Source: Rhodobacterales bacterium UBA5972
GTDB taxonomy: Bacteria > Pseudomonadota > Alphaproteobacteria > Rhodobacterales > Rhodobacteraceae
Assembly: GCA_002430125.1 (NCBI GenBank)
Contig: DJBQ01000146.1
Location: forward strand, 1 to 9,879
Direction of reading: 5' to 3'
Length of the DNA stretch: 9,879 bases
Shown here: positions 1 through 6,807 of the stretch, in pieces
Layout: the number at the start of each line of letters is the position of its first letter
How positions within the stretch are numbered: position 1 is the first letter of the stretch
Translations under genes and position numbers: made by a program
The notes under the pieces: generated by a model
Seen by the model: the letters and a program-made list of their open reading frames with translations, nothing else
Database searches by the model: none
What the model was told of the DNA's origin: nothing

Positions 1-2
1 GC

Positions 3-245
3 GCGGCACCTGATCCATGCAACACGGCCAGCCACGGCATCTTTCGGCTGACCGCCGAGGGTCGCAACCCTTACCGCGAGTGTGGGCTTGCTATGGCGGC
101 TTCCTCCTTACAAAGAACCCCAGCTGTCGATATTTTTCTGGTAGTTAATCCGCGCAAACGGTTCAACCGTGCGGAATCTCTTTTTATAGAAGCCATGCGT
201 GACCGTATCCGGCCCACTCCAATCAAGCAGCCGACATATGTCTAA
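3..245 (+). CDS. possible C-terminal tail of a LysR-type regulator, partial
   Basis: An open frame enters from the left edge and runs 80 codons to a TAA at 243-245, so the start and most of the gene lie outside the window. The last part reads IFLVVNPRKRFNRAESLFIE, which resembles the final beta strand and helix of the LysR substrate-binding domain, where a hydrophobic strand is followed by a basic turn and an amphipathic helix. The upstream residues match that fold less clearly. No DNA-binding domain is visible because it would lie upstream. A 51-codon frame on the opposite strand (108-263) overlaps it and looks less protein-like, but cannot be excluded. The gene converges on phoB. The family call is an inference from a short stretch and is weak. 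Confidence 0.3.
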   Translation, partial: AAPDPCNTASHGIFRLTAEGRNPYRECGLAMAASSLQRTPAVDIFLVVNPRKRFNRAESLFIEAMRDRIRPTPIKQPTYV

Positions 246-257
246 GACGCATGCGTC
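246..257. repeat. 12-bp perfect palindrome
   Basis: GACGCATGCGTC is its own reverse complement and starts at the base after the stop codon of the left-edge frame. It has no loop and no T-tract, so it is not a rho-independent terminator. It could be a dimeric-protein site or chance. Confidence 0.5.
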
Positions 258-285
258 GGCCATAATGCCGTCGTCCTGGATTCAA

Positions 286-393
286 TCATAGACCAGATGC
301 CGCAACCAGCTTGTCATCCCGGTCAAATCCGGAAAAGTTCAGTACCGTATTGTCCAAGGCTGGATAGCAGAGCATTTGCTGCCGAGAAGGCAT
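286..393 (-). other. 35-codon open frame in the spacer downstream of phoB
   Basis: The spacer 258-431 holds no recognisable gene. On the minus strand a 35-residue frame starts with ATG at 391-393 and ends with TGA at 286-288. It reads plausibly as protein (for example CYPALDNTVLNFSGF) but has no Shine-Dalgarno sequence. It lies directly downstream of phoB on the same strand. It may be a remnant, a tiny gene or chance. No clear terminator for the phoB transcript is seen here. Confidence 0.12.
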
Positions 394-431
394 TTTGGCG
401 AATTTGTATTTTAGTTACAACCCGTGGACTA

Positions 432-1151
432 TTAGCTCACGTTGTGATCCAGCGAATATCCGGCGCCGCGAACTGTTCGAATGGGGTCGGGCAAATCACT
501 TATTCTCAGGGCCTTGCGCAGCCTTCCAATATGCACATCGACGGTACGGGTGTCTACATAGATGTCGCGTCCCCATGCGCGGTCAAGCAGTTGGTCGCGA
601 CTCCAGACTCGACCGGGCCGTTCCATGAATGTAGCAAGCAGTCGGAACTCGGTTGGCCCGAGCCTTACATGGTTTCCGCCACGGGTGACTTTGTGCTGTT
701 CCTTGTCCAGAACCAAATCGCCATATGTCAGTTTGTCGTCAGTGGTAGAACTCGTCCGGCGCAAAATCGCATTGACCCGCGCCAGTAACTCCTTAATCGA
801 ATACGGCTTGACCACATAATCGTCAGCACCGGTATCAAGGCCACGAATGCGGTCAGTTTCTTCGCTGCGCGCAGTCAGCATGACAATCGGAATATTGGCC
901 CAACGGCGGCCAGACTTGATCTGTCGACAGATTTCAATGCCGGAAAGTTCTGGCAGCATCCAGTCCAAAATGATCAAATCAGGCGCTTCTTCGGCCATTA
1001 AAAGCATCGCTTCCTCGCCTGTCGCCGCGTGGTTCACGCGGAAATTTACCTTGCGAAGATTATAGAGCAAAAGCTCGGCCTGTGCGGGCTCGTCTTCGAC
1101 GACCAATATTAGTGGCTGAAGATTCGTTACTGATGTGCTGCGGGCTGTCAT
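432..1151 (-). CDS. phoB: phosphate regulon response regulator PhoB
   Basis: A 239-residue OmpR/PhoB-family response regulator that activates phosphate-starvation genes once phosphorylated by PhoR. The N-terminal receiver domain (about residues 13-130) has the acidic pair E19/D20, the phospho-acceptor D63 in LDWMLPELSG, T93 and K115. The C-terminal winged helix-turn-helix (about 140-235) carries the usual PhoB pattern LGPTEFRLL and the recognition region VDTRTVDVHIGRLRKAL. The ATG at 1149-1151 lies 9 bases after the phoU stop, with AGAGG overlapping the end of phoU as the likely ribosome site. Length is close to the family norm (about 230). It is the last gene of the pst-phoU run. The Pho box ahead of pstS implies that PhoB raises its own level by read-through. 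Confidence 0.95.
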   Translation of the reverse strand: MTARSTSVTNLQPLILVVEDEPAQAELLLYNLRKVNFRVNHAATGEEAMLLMAEEAPDLIILDWMLPELSGIEICRQIKSGRRWANIPIVMLTARSEETDRIRGLDTGADDYVVKPYSIKELLARVNAILRRTSSTTDDKLTYGDLVLDKEQHKVTRGGNHVRLGPTEFRLLATFMERPGRVWSRDQLLDRAWGRDIYVDTRTVDVHIGRLRKALRISDLPDPIRTVRGAGYSLDHNVS

Positions 1152-1160
1152 TTTGGGAAA

Positions 1161-1868
1161 TCAGACCTCTTGGGACAATGTTGTGTTGCTCTTGGGGCGT
1201 TTCTCGGTGGGCTTTGCGCCTGTAACGAGAAAAATGACCTGTTCCGCAATGCTCGTCGTATGATCGCCCATTCGTTCAACATTCTTGGCTATAAACAACA
1301 GATGCATGCACGGCGTGATGTTGCGCGGATCTTCCATCATATAGGTCAAAAGCTCGCGGAAAAGACCGTCATGCATCTGATCCACCTGCTCATCACGCAT
1401 CCAAACGTCCTCGGCCAAAGCTGCATCTTTACCGATATAGGCGTCCAGCACGTCTTTCAGCATCTTTTGAACCAGCAAACACATCCGTTTGATGGTGCGC
1501 TCACTGTTAGAGGTGTTTGGCTGGATTTCCGCAAATATCTGCACGCGTTTGGCAAGGTTCTTGGCATAATCTCCAATACGTTCAAGGTCTGCTGCAACTT
1601 TGAACACCGCGACCACCAATCGAAGGTCTTGCGCCTGAGGCTGGCGGAGCGCCAGAACGCGCACCAGTTTTTCTTCCAACTGCTCCTCGATGGAATCAAC
1701 AAGCTTGTCCGAAGCGATGACCTGCGCGGCCTTTGCCAAATCACGATGCACCAGTGACACGGCCGCGTCTTCGATAGATTGTTCAACGATACCTCCCATT
1801 TCCATGACCATTTGGTTGATCTGGGCGAGATCTTCGTCAAATGATTTGACTATGTGGGCGAATTCCAA
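1161..1868 (-). CDS. phoU: phosphate signalling protein PhoU
   Basis: A 235-residue PhoU, the cytoplasmic all-helical protein that links the Pst transporter to PhoR and silences the kinase when phosphate is plentiful. The two three-helix repeats each carry the family's E-x3-D metal-binding signature, E96/D100 in LERIGDYAKNLAKR and E198/D202 in VERMGDHTTSIAEQ. I place the start at TTG 1866-1868, because AAGGAG lies 6 bases upstream and the length then matches the family. The frame stays open further upstream but would overlap pstB and read as non-PhoU sequence. It lies 40 bp after pstB and 9 bp before phoB, in the usual pst operon position. Confidence 0.93.
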   Translation of the reverse strand: MEFAHIVKSFDEDLAQINQMVMEMGGIVEQSIEDAAVSLVHRDLAKAAQVIASDKLVDSIEEQLEEKLVRVLALRQPQAQDLRLVVAVFKVAADLERIGDYAKNLAKRVQIFAEIQPNTSNSERTIKRMCLLVQKMLKDVLDAYIGKDAALAEDVWMRDEQVDQMHDGLFRELLTYMMEDPRNITPCMHLLFIAKNVERMGDHTTSIAEQVIFLVTGAKPTEKRPKSNTTLSQEV

Positions 1869-1874
1869 ATTGTT

Positions 1875-1880
1875 CTCCTT
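1875..1880 (-). promoter_or_regulatory. ribosome binding site fixing the phoU TTG start
   Basis: On the minus strand AAGGAG sits 6 bases before TTG 1866-1868. No ATG or GTG in frame has a comparable site near the PhoU N-terminus, so this decides the start. Confidence 0.75.
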
Positions 1881-1908
1881 TGCTCGCAACTTCCGCAAGA
1901 CGAATGCT

Positions 1909-2742
1909 TTAACCGATACGGCCGGTGATGTAACTTTCGGTACGCGGGTCATCCGGTGTGGTGAATATTTTTTCGGTCGGACCGGTTTCGACCAGATTTC
2001 CCAAATGGAAAAATGCAGTCTGCTGCGAGACGCGCGCCGCCTGTTGCATCGAATGGGTAACAATGACGATTGTGTAATTCTGGCGCAATTCGTCGATCAG
2101 TTCTTCGACAATGGCTGTGGCAATCGGATCAAGTGCCGAACATGGTTCGTCCATGAGGATGACTTCCGGCTGAACGGCAATCGCACGCGCGATACACAGT
2201 CGTTGCTGTTGGCCGCCTGACAGACTGGTACCGGGCTGTTGCAGCCGGTCTTTCACTTCCTCAAACAAACCTGCTTTTTGCAGACTCGTCACCACAATCC
2301 GTTCTAGATCCGTTTTGGTATGCGCAAGGCCATGGATGCGCGGGCCATAGGCGACATTCTCGAAAATGGATTTGGGAAACGGATTTGGTTTCTGAAAGAC
2401 CATGCCGACGCGGGCGCGAAGTTCGACGACATCAATGTCCCGCGAATAGATATCTTCGCCATCAAGGGTGATTTTTCCGCTTACTCGGCACGTATCGATA
2501 GTGTCATTCATTCGGTTCATGCAGCGCAAAAACGTCGATTTTCCGCAGCCGGACGGGCCGATAAGCGAGGTCACCTCGTTTGCGCCGACATTCAGATCAA
2601 TATCGAACAACGCTTGCTTTTCACCGTAGAATACATTGACTTTTTCCGCACAAATAGAAATCGCCCTGGGCGACGGATCTGCGTTCAAAGGCACGTTTTC
2701 CAGCGGCTTGAATTTAGTGTTCATCTGCATGACGCTTTCCAT
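1909..2742 (-). CDS. pstB: phosphate ABC transporter ATP-binding protein PstB
   Basis: A 277-residue ABC ATPase that powers phosphate import through PstC/PstA. Walker A is GPSGCGKST (62-70). The Q-loop Q117 sits in the PstB hallmark [17 protein letters not shown]. The ABC signature LSGGQQQ is at 174-180, Walker B VILMDEP at 194-200, the D-loop SALD at 202-205 and the H-loop His at 230. The first 27 or so residues form a variable extension. Three in-frame ATGs lie close together (residues 1, 5 and 7). None has a strong ribosome site, and GGAAAG ahead of Met5 (ATG 2728-2730) is the best, so the true start may be 12 bases inside the one given. It begins 16 bases after the pstA stop. Confidence 0.96.
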   Translation of the reverse strand: MESVMQMNTKFKPLENVPLNADPSPRAISICAEKVNVFYGEKQALFDIDLNVGANEVTSLIGPSGCGKSTFLRCMNRMNDTIDTCRVSGKITLDGEDIYSRDIDVVELRARVGMVFQKPNPFPKSIFENVAYGPRIHGLAHTKTDLERIVVTSLQKAGLFEEVKDRLQQPGTSLSGGQQQRLCIARAIAVQPEVILMDEPCSALDPIATAIVEELIDELRQNYTIVIVTHSMQQAARVSQQTAFFHLGNLVETGPTEKIFTTPDDPRTESYITGRIG

Positions 2743-2758
2743 TTTGACATTCTAACAT

Positions 2759-4060
2759 TTACCACCGGCGTTCAAAGTGTTTGCGCAACAGAATTGCGGT
2801 TATGTTCATTACCGCCAAAAACATCAGCAAGACGATTATTGCGCCTGATGTGCGCTCAACAAAGGCGCGCTCTGCTTCGTTTGCCCACATGAAGATCTGC
2901 ACCGGAAGTGCAGTTGCCGGGTCGAGCGGTGTCACAGGTGCGTCAGTAATAAACGCAACCATCCCGATAAGTAACAATGGTGCGGTTTCCCCCAACGCCT
3001 GCGCCAGCCCGATAATCGTACCCGTCAGAACACCCGGAGCAGCCAACGGCAACACATGGTGAAACACCATCTGCATACGCGAGGCCCCTATGCCTAGGGC
3101 CGCCGAACGGATCGACGGCGGCACGGCTTTCAGTGCAGCGCGTGTCGCGATGATGATCGTTGGAAGGGTCATAAGCGTCAAAACCAACCCACCGACCAGC
3201 GAAGCTGATCGCGGCAGGCCAGCGAAATTGATAAACAAGGCGAGGCCAAGCAATCCAAACACGATGGATGGCACCGCGGCCAGATTGTTGATGTTCACCT
3301 CAATGATGTCAGTGAAGCGGTTTTTAGGCGCGAATTCTTCAAGATAAATCGAGGCCGCGACTCCGATTGGCAACGCAAGCACCAACACAATCAACATCAT
3401 GTAAAGTGACCCGATCATCGCCGCGCCCAAACCGGCCATTTCCGGACGGCTGGATGCGCCATTGCGAAACAATCCAAAGTTGAACCGTTGCGCCAACGTG
3501 CCATCCGCTTTTAATTGCGCCATCCATTCAAGTTGCCGGTCGCTGACTTTCCGGCGTTTCTCATCGACGCTCAGGTCGATCTGACCCTTGTTGGCGCTGT
3601 CTATATCGGCTTCAGCCAAAATCCAGATATTTTGTGTCGTGCCGATAATCGCAGGGTTGGCCATGACCATATCGCGCAGTTGGACCTTGGTGCCGTTGGA
3701 AATAATTCCATCGACCAGCTTGCGATCTTTGGAACTGAGCTTTCCTAATCCCAGCTTCATCGCCAATGCGTCGCGCGCCAGCACCGCATAGTTTGGTGTC
3801 AGCAGCACATCCGGATCAGTTGCACGCGCGTTGTTTTTGTCGATCAACTGCGCGTCAAATGTGATATCAAGATTAAGCGATGTCTGCCCAAATGCCGTGT
3901 AGCCTTTGGAAAAGACTGTGAACAATAGGGCCGCAAGAAAGAACAAACCCACGCCGATAGCTGCTTGACCAAACAACCGGAAACGACGTTCAGCGGCATA
4001 ACGCCGTTTAAGGCCGAAATCGCGTTTCTGACGACTATTGCTGGCGCTGGAATCGGTCAC
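2759..4060 (-). CDS. pstA: phosphate ABC transporter permease PstA, long form
   Basis: A 433-residue inner-membrane permease, well over the roughly 300 residues of enterobacterial PstA. One membrane helix (about 31-52) is followed by a soluble, probably periplasmic insert of about 150 residues (55-205). The core permease follows, with membrane segments near 212-236, 258-280, 287-308, 343-368 and 405-427. The inner loop with the EAA-type motif, ALGIGASRMQMVFHHVLPLA at 321-340, contacts PstB. I recall such an N-terminal extension in alphaproteobacterial PstA as a separate domain family (DUF3333); this assignment is from memory. The start is GTG 4058-4060, overlapping the pstC stop as GTGA. The codon just upstream is a stop, so no earlier start exists, and GGGAG lies 8 bases before. 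This overlap suggests translational coupling with pstC. Confidence 0.95.
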   Translation of the reverse strand: MTDSSASNSRQKRDFGLKRRYAAERRFRLFGQAAIGVGLFFLAALLFTVFSKGYTAFGQTSLNLDITFDAQLIDKNNARATDPDVLLTPNYAVLARDALAMKLGLGKLSSKDRKLVDGIISNGTKVQLRDMVMANPAIIGTTQNIWILAEADIDSANKGQIDLSVDEKRRKVSDRQLEWMAQLKADGTLAQRFNFGLFRNGASSRPEMAGLGAAMIGSLYMMLIVLVLALPIGVAASIYLEEFAPKNRFTDIIEVNINNLAAVPSIVFGLLGLALFINFAGLPRSASLVGGLVLTLMTLPTIIIATRAALKAVPPSIRSAALGIGASRMQMVFHHVLPLAAPGVLTGTIIGLAQALGETAPLLLIGMVAFITDAPVTPLDPATALPVQIFMWANEAERAFVERTSGAIIVLLMFLAVMNITAILLRKHFERRW

Positions 4061-5541
4061 TCATACTGCTCCCGATATTTGCGCACGATGTAAAGCGCAT
4101 AGACATTAAGGCCCAGTGTTATGAAAAACAGGGTCATCCCCAAGGCGAACGCGACCAATGTCTGCGGCGAAGTGAATTCAAGATCGCCAGTCAACTGATT
4201 GACAATTTTCACGGTGACAGTGGTCATCGGTTCAAACGGATTTAGGGTAAGGCGCGCGGCCACACCAGCGGCCAAAACCACGATCATAGTTTCGCCGATT
4301 GCGCGAGATCCGGTCAATAACAAAGCGCCTACAATTCCGGGCAGTGCAGCGGGCAGCAAAACCCTGACCATGGTTTCAGACCGCGTGGCACCAAGGCCAA
4401 GCGAGCCTTCGCGCATCGAGGCCGGAACCTGCGTGATCACATCATCTGAAAGTGATGAAACAAAGGGAATAAGCATCACGCCCATCACCAAACCGGCCGT
4501 AAGAACGCTTTGGGCTTGAATGAAACTTGCACCATCACCTGTGGCGATGCCCGCGATTTGCGCACTGATATCGCGCAGTAACGGGCCAACTGTAACCAGC
4601 GCAAAGAACCCGTAAACGATGGTTGGAATACCCGCCAGAACTTCAAGCAGAGGTTTGACAATCGCGCGGGTACGCGAGGATGCATATTCTGCCATATAGA
4701 TAGCGGCGAAAAGGCCAATGGGAACCGCCACAATCATCGCCACAAGCGCAATGTAAATGGTTCCAGCAAGAAGTGGGATCAACCCGAACTGACCAGTCGC
4801 ACCAGGATTATCTGCGGCTGCAAAGCGTGGGTCCCAAACCGTTCCAAACAAAAACTCCATCGGCGGAACCGAGGCAAAAAACCGGCCGGATTCAGCTACC
4901 ATCGACAGAAAGATTCCGATAGTTGATAGAACCGCGATTGAAGACGCCGCGATCAAACCCGCAAGGATGATCGTTTCCACTTGGTTTCTGGCGCGCAAGC
5001 GAATTGCAATTCGCGACAATGCCCAAACCGCGCCGATGAAAGATGTGGTTATGGCGATGACAGTCAACCAGAACCGGCTTTTGTCTTGCAGCGCAATTAA
5101 TGTGTAGGCGGCGTCGATCATAAAGTCCTGACCGTTAGAACCAAGTACGATGCCACGTTCATTCAGTTTTGGCCCTATCTCTTCAAAAATTTTTGGCAGC
5201 CCCAGGCGTTCGTCAACGGAAAATTCTCGTAAGCCCCCTGCCAGCGAGCGAACCATACCCATCGACAGATTTTGGTTATTCTCGCTGGTATCCTGTTCGG
5301 TTTGGGGAAACCCTGTCCGCACCGTATTTTCCAACATGAATGGTGCCGCCATCAACCAGGCAGCAAGGAACAAAACGCTTGGAATTGTTGCCCACAAAAA
5401 CACATAGGCACCCGCATAGCCTGGCAAAGAGTGGAGTTTGGAAAGGTCGCCGCCAGACACATTTTTCGCGCGTGCGCGCCCCAGAAAATATCCGGAAACA
5501 CCGATTGCAGCCACCAAAAAGAAAATGTTCAAAATCGACAT
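4057..5541 (-). CDS. pstC: phosphate ABC transporter permease PstC, long form
   Basis: A 494-residue partner permease of PstA, much longer than the roughly 320 residues of E. coli PstC. The first 220 residues hold membrane helices near 3-20, 43-68, 158-180 and 190-214 and a soluble loop (about 70-155). This extension is typical of alphaproteobacterial PstC (a DUF3708/PstC_N-type domain, named from memory). The core permease runs from about 225. Its EAA-type loop lies at about 377-418 (REGSLGLGATRSETMVRVLL, ending SRAIGET), and membrane segments lie near 258-284, 300-322, 345-365, 398-428 and 460-487. The ATG at 5539-5541 follows a weak purine-rich site. It lies 72 bp after pstS, across a strong hairpin, and overlaps pstA. 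Confidence 0.95.
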   Translation of the reverse strand: MSILNIFFLVAAIGVSGYFLGRARAKNVSGGDLSKLHSLPGYAGAYVFLWATIPSVLFLAAWLMAAPFMLENTVRTGFPQTEQDTSENNQNLSMGMVRSLAGGLREFSVDERLGLPKIFEEIGPKLNERGIVLGSNGQDFMIDAAYTLIALQDKSRFWLTVIAITTSFIGAVWALSRIAIRLRARNQVETIILAGLIAASSIAVLSTIGIFLSMVAESGRFFASVPPMEFLFGTVWDPRFAAADNPGATGQFGLIPLLAGTIYIALVAMIVAVPIGLFAAIYMAEYASSRTRAIVKPLLEVLAGIPTIVYGFFALVTVGPLLRDISAQIAGIATGDGASFIQAQSVLTAGLVMGVMLIPFVSSLSDDVITQVPASMREGSLGLGATRSETMVRVLLPAALPGIVGALLLTGSRAIGETMIVVLAAGVAARLTLNPFEPMTTVTVKIVNQLTGDLEFTSPQTLVAFALGMTLFFITLGLNVYALYIVRKYREQYE

Positions 5542-5581
5542 TCTTCAGGGCCCCGTCATATGCCGTTGTTCAAAATGAGAA

Positions 5582-5603
5582 GGGCGCGACCTTGGCCGCG
5601 CCC
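5582..5603 (-). terminator. hairpin between pstS and pstC, likely attenuator or mRNA stabiliser
   Basis: On the minus strand GGGCGCGGC and GTCGCGCCC pair over 9 positions (one G-U) around the loop CAAG, starting 10 bases after the pstS stop. The following bases are TTCTCATTTT, only partly T-rich. This would stop some transcripts or protect the pstS 3' end, letting pstS outpace the permease genes. Some read-through is expected because pstCAB-phoU have no other obvious promoter. Confidence 0.65.
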
Positions 5604-5613
5604 CTCGCGTGAA

Positions 5614-6657
5614 TTACATAATCTTGCCGTCCATAACGTTTTGACGGGTTGCTTCACGTTCTTCGTCAGGAGCGGCAACCAGACCATAATCGGCCAACGG
5701 GCTGTCCGGGCCAACCATTTCGTCGGATGTGAAATACTCCACATACTCCTTCAATCCGGGGATAACGCCGATATGCGCTTTTTTGACGTAGAAATACAGC
5801 GGACGCGATACCGGGTATTGCCCCGAAGCGATCGTTTCAGTCGAGGGCACTATGCCGCCGACGGTTGCCACTTTCAGTTTGTCCGCGTTATTGCCGTAAA
5901 ACGAAAGACCAAACACCCCGAGGCCGGTTTTGTTGGCTTCAATTCGTGCCAGTGTTTCGGTGTAATCGCCGTCAATATCAACCGCGCGCCCGTCTTTGCG
6001 CACAGCCATGCAATCGCGTTCGGCATCTTTCTTAGCCATACCTGCGGCCAAACGGGCTTCTAACCCACCAGCGGATTCACAACCAATTTTCAATACTTTC
6101 TCTTCGAAAACTTCGCGTGTGCCGTGTTTTTCGCCGGGTATATAAGCAGCAATGTCCCATTTCGGAAAGGCCGGATTAACTTCGTCCCATGTTTTGTTGG
6201 GATTGTCGACAAGGGTACCGCCCACAACAATTTTTGCAGCCAATGCTTTGTACAGGTCGATAGGTTCAATTGCCAAATTCGGGCCATCGATGTCAGTCGC
6301 AAACACAATTCCATCGTATCCGATTTTGACTTCGATGATTTCGTCTACACCGTTTGCCTTGCATGCCTCGACTTCCGACTGCTTGATGGCGCGCGAAGAA
6401 TTGGCGACGTCGATAGTGTCAGAGCCGACACCTTTGCAAAATTCTTTCAGACCGGCCGACGAACCGCCTGACTCCACAACTGGCGTCTTAAACTTGGGAA
6501 AAGTTTCACCAAAGTTTTCAGCAACGATTTTTGCGTAGGGTAATACGGTTGACGAGCCTGCCACCTGCACTTGATCGCGGGCAGCGGCGTTGGAAACGGT
6601 TGCGGCTGATAAAATCAAAGCACTTGAGAGAACTGTGAGAATTCGTTCGGTCTTCAT
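5614..6657 (-). CDS. pstS: periplasmic phosphate-binding protein PstS
   Basis: A 347-residue substrate-binding protein that delivers phosphate to PstC/PstA in the periplasm. It has an N-terminal Sec signal peptide (K2, R5, a hydrophobic stretch of about 7-22, likely cleavage after SNAAA near residue 26). Phosphate-binding motifs follow in family order: AGSSTVLPYA, then SGGSSAG, then ANSSRAI, and later GEKHGTREVF. There is no lipobox Cys, so it is probably a soluble periplasmic protein. The ATG at 6655-6657 is preceded by AGGAGG, the strongest ribosome site in the window, at 11 bases. It is the first gene after the Pho box and is followed by a strong hairpin, which fits a highly expressed binding protein. 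Confidence 0.97.
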   Translation of the reverse strand: MKTERILTVLSSALILSAATVSNAAARDQVQVAGSSTVLPYAKIVAENFGETFPKFKTPVVESGGSSAGLKEFCKGVGSDTIDVANSSRAIKQSEVEACKANGVDEIIEVKIGYDGIVFATDIDGPNLAIEPIDLYKALAAKIVVGGTLVDNPNKTWDEVNPAFPKWDIAAYIPGEKHGTREVFEEKVLKIGCESAGGLEARLAAGMAKKDAERDCMAVRKDGRAVDIDGDYTETLARIEANKTGLGVFGLSFYGNNADKLKVATVGGIVPSTETIASGQYPVSRPLYFYVKKAHIGVIPGLKEYVEYFTSDEMVGPDSPLADYGLVAAPDEEREATRQNVMDGKIM

Positions 6658-6674
6658 GGTTCTGTGAACCTCCT
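6658..6674 (-). promoter_or_regulatory. pstS ribosome binding site with overlapping inverted repeat
   Basis: AGGAGG (plus-strand 6669-6674) is followed by a perfect inverted repeat, GGTTC-ACA-GAACC on the minus strand (6658-6670), ending at the base before the ATG. The repeat shares two G residues with the Shine-Dalgarno. If folded, it would shorten the SD-to-ATG distance or partly mask the site. Confidence 0.6.
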
Positions 6675-6715
6675 GATTGATAACGAGCTAAGTTAAGCAA
6701 GCGCTCTCTAGGCTT

Positions 6716-6727
6716 GGTTAGTGAACC
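6716..6727 (-). repeat. second copy of the pstS-leader inverted repeat
   Basis: The minus strand reads GGTTCACTAACC, a GGTT/AACC inverted repeat. It shares GGTTCAC and AACC with the element at 6658-6670 (GGTTCACAGAACC). It begins on the last base of the -10 element, so it covers the likely transcription start. Confidence 0.45.
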
Positions 6728-6732
6728 CTATA
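6727..6732 (-). promoter_or_regulatory. -10 element of the pstS promoter
   Basis: TATAGG on the minus strand lies 10 bases downstream of the Pho box. This is the spacing expected when PhoB replaces recognition of a -35 element. Confidence 0.6.
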
Positions 6733-6742
6733 TGAAGTTTAC

Positions 6743-6760
6743 ATGACAGTTTTATGACAA
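6743..6760 (-). promoter_or_regulatory. Pho box (PhoB operator) upstream of pstS
   Basis: The minus strand reads TTGTCATAAAACTGTCAT, two TGTCAT repeats at 11-bp period. It differs at only two or so positions from the enterobacterial consensus CTGTCATAAATCTGTCA(C/T). It sits between phoR and pstS and points toward pstS, with a -10 element at the right spacing. It is predicted to drive pstSCAB-phoU-phoB under phosphate starvation. Confidence 0.9.
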
Positions 6761-6807
6761 CAACCCCGAGCTTCGTATTTGCGCGAAAACTGCCCGACCG
6801 TGCCCCC

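Noticed and set aside
380..396. Small hairpin TGCC-GAGAA-GGCA followed by TTTT on the plus strand
   Set aside because: A 4-bp stem is too weak to call a terminator. A nearby 5-bp AT-rich inverted repeat (404-420) is equally weak.
297..819. Plus-strand open frames opposite the end of phoB
   Set aside because: They mirror the phoB coding sequence, and their residues look random and rich in Ser, Arg and Cys.
1140..1157. CTGTCATTTTGGGAAAT resembling a Pho box on the plus strand
   Set aside because: Only one half site, overlapping the phoB start codon, and pointing toward no plus-strand gene.
1170..2220. Plus-strand open frames opposite phoU and pstB
   Set aside because: Antisense shadows of conserved genes, with no ribosome sites or family motifs.
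5272..6063. Long open frame (263 codons) on the plus strand opposite pstS and pstC
   Set aside because: It lies fully antisense to two well-recognised genes, crosses their intergenic hairpin and resembles no protein family I know.
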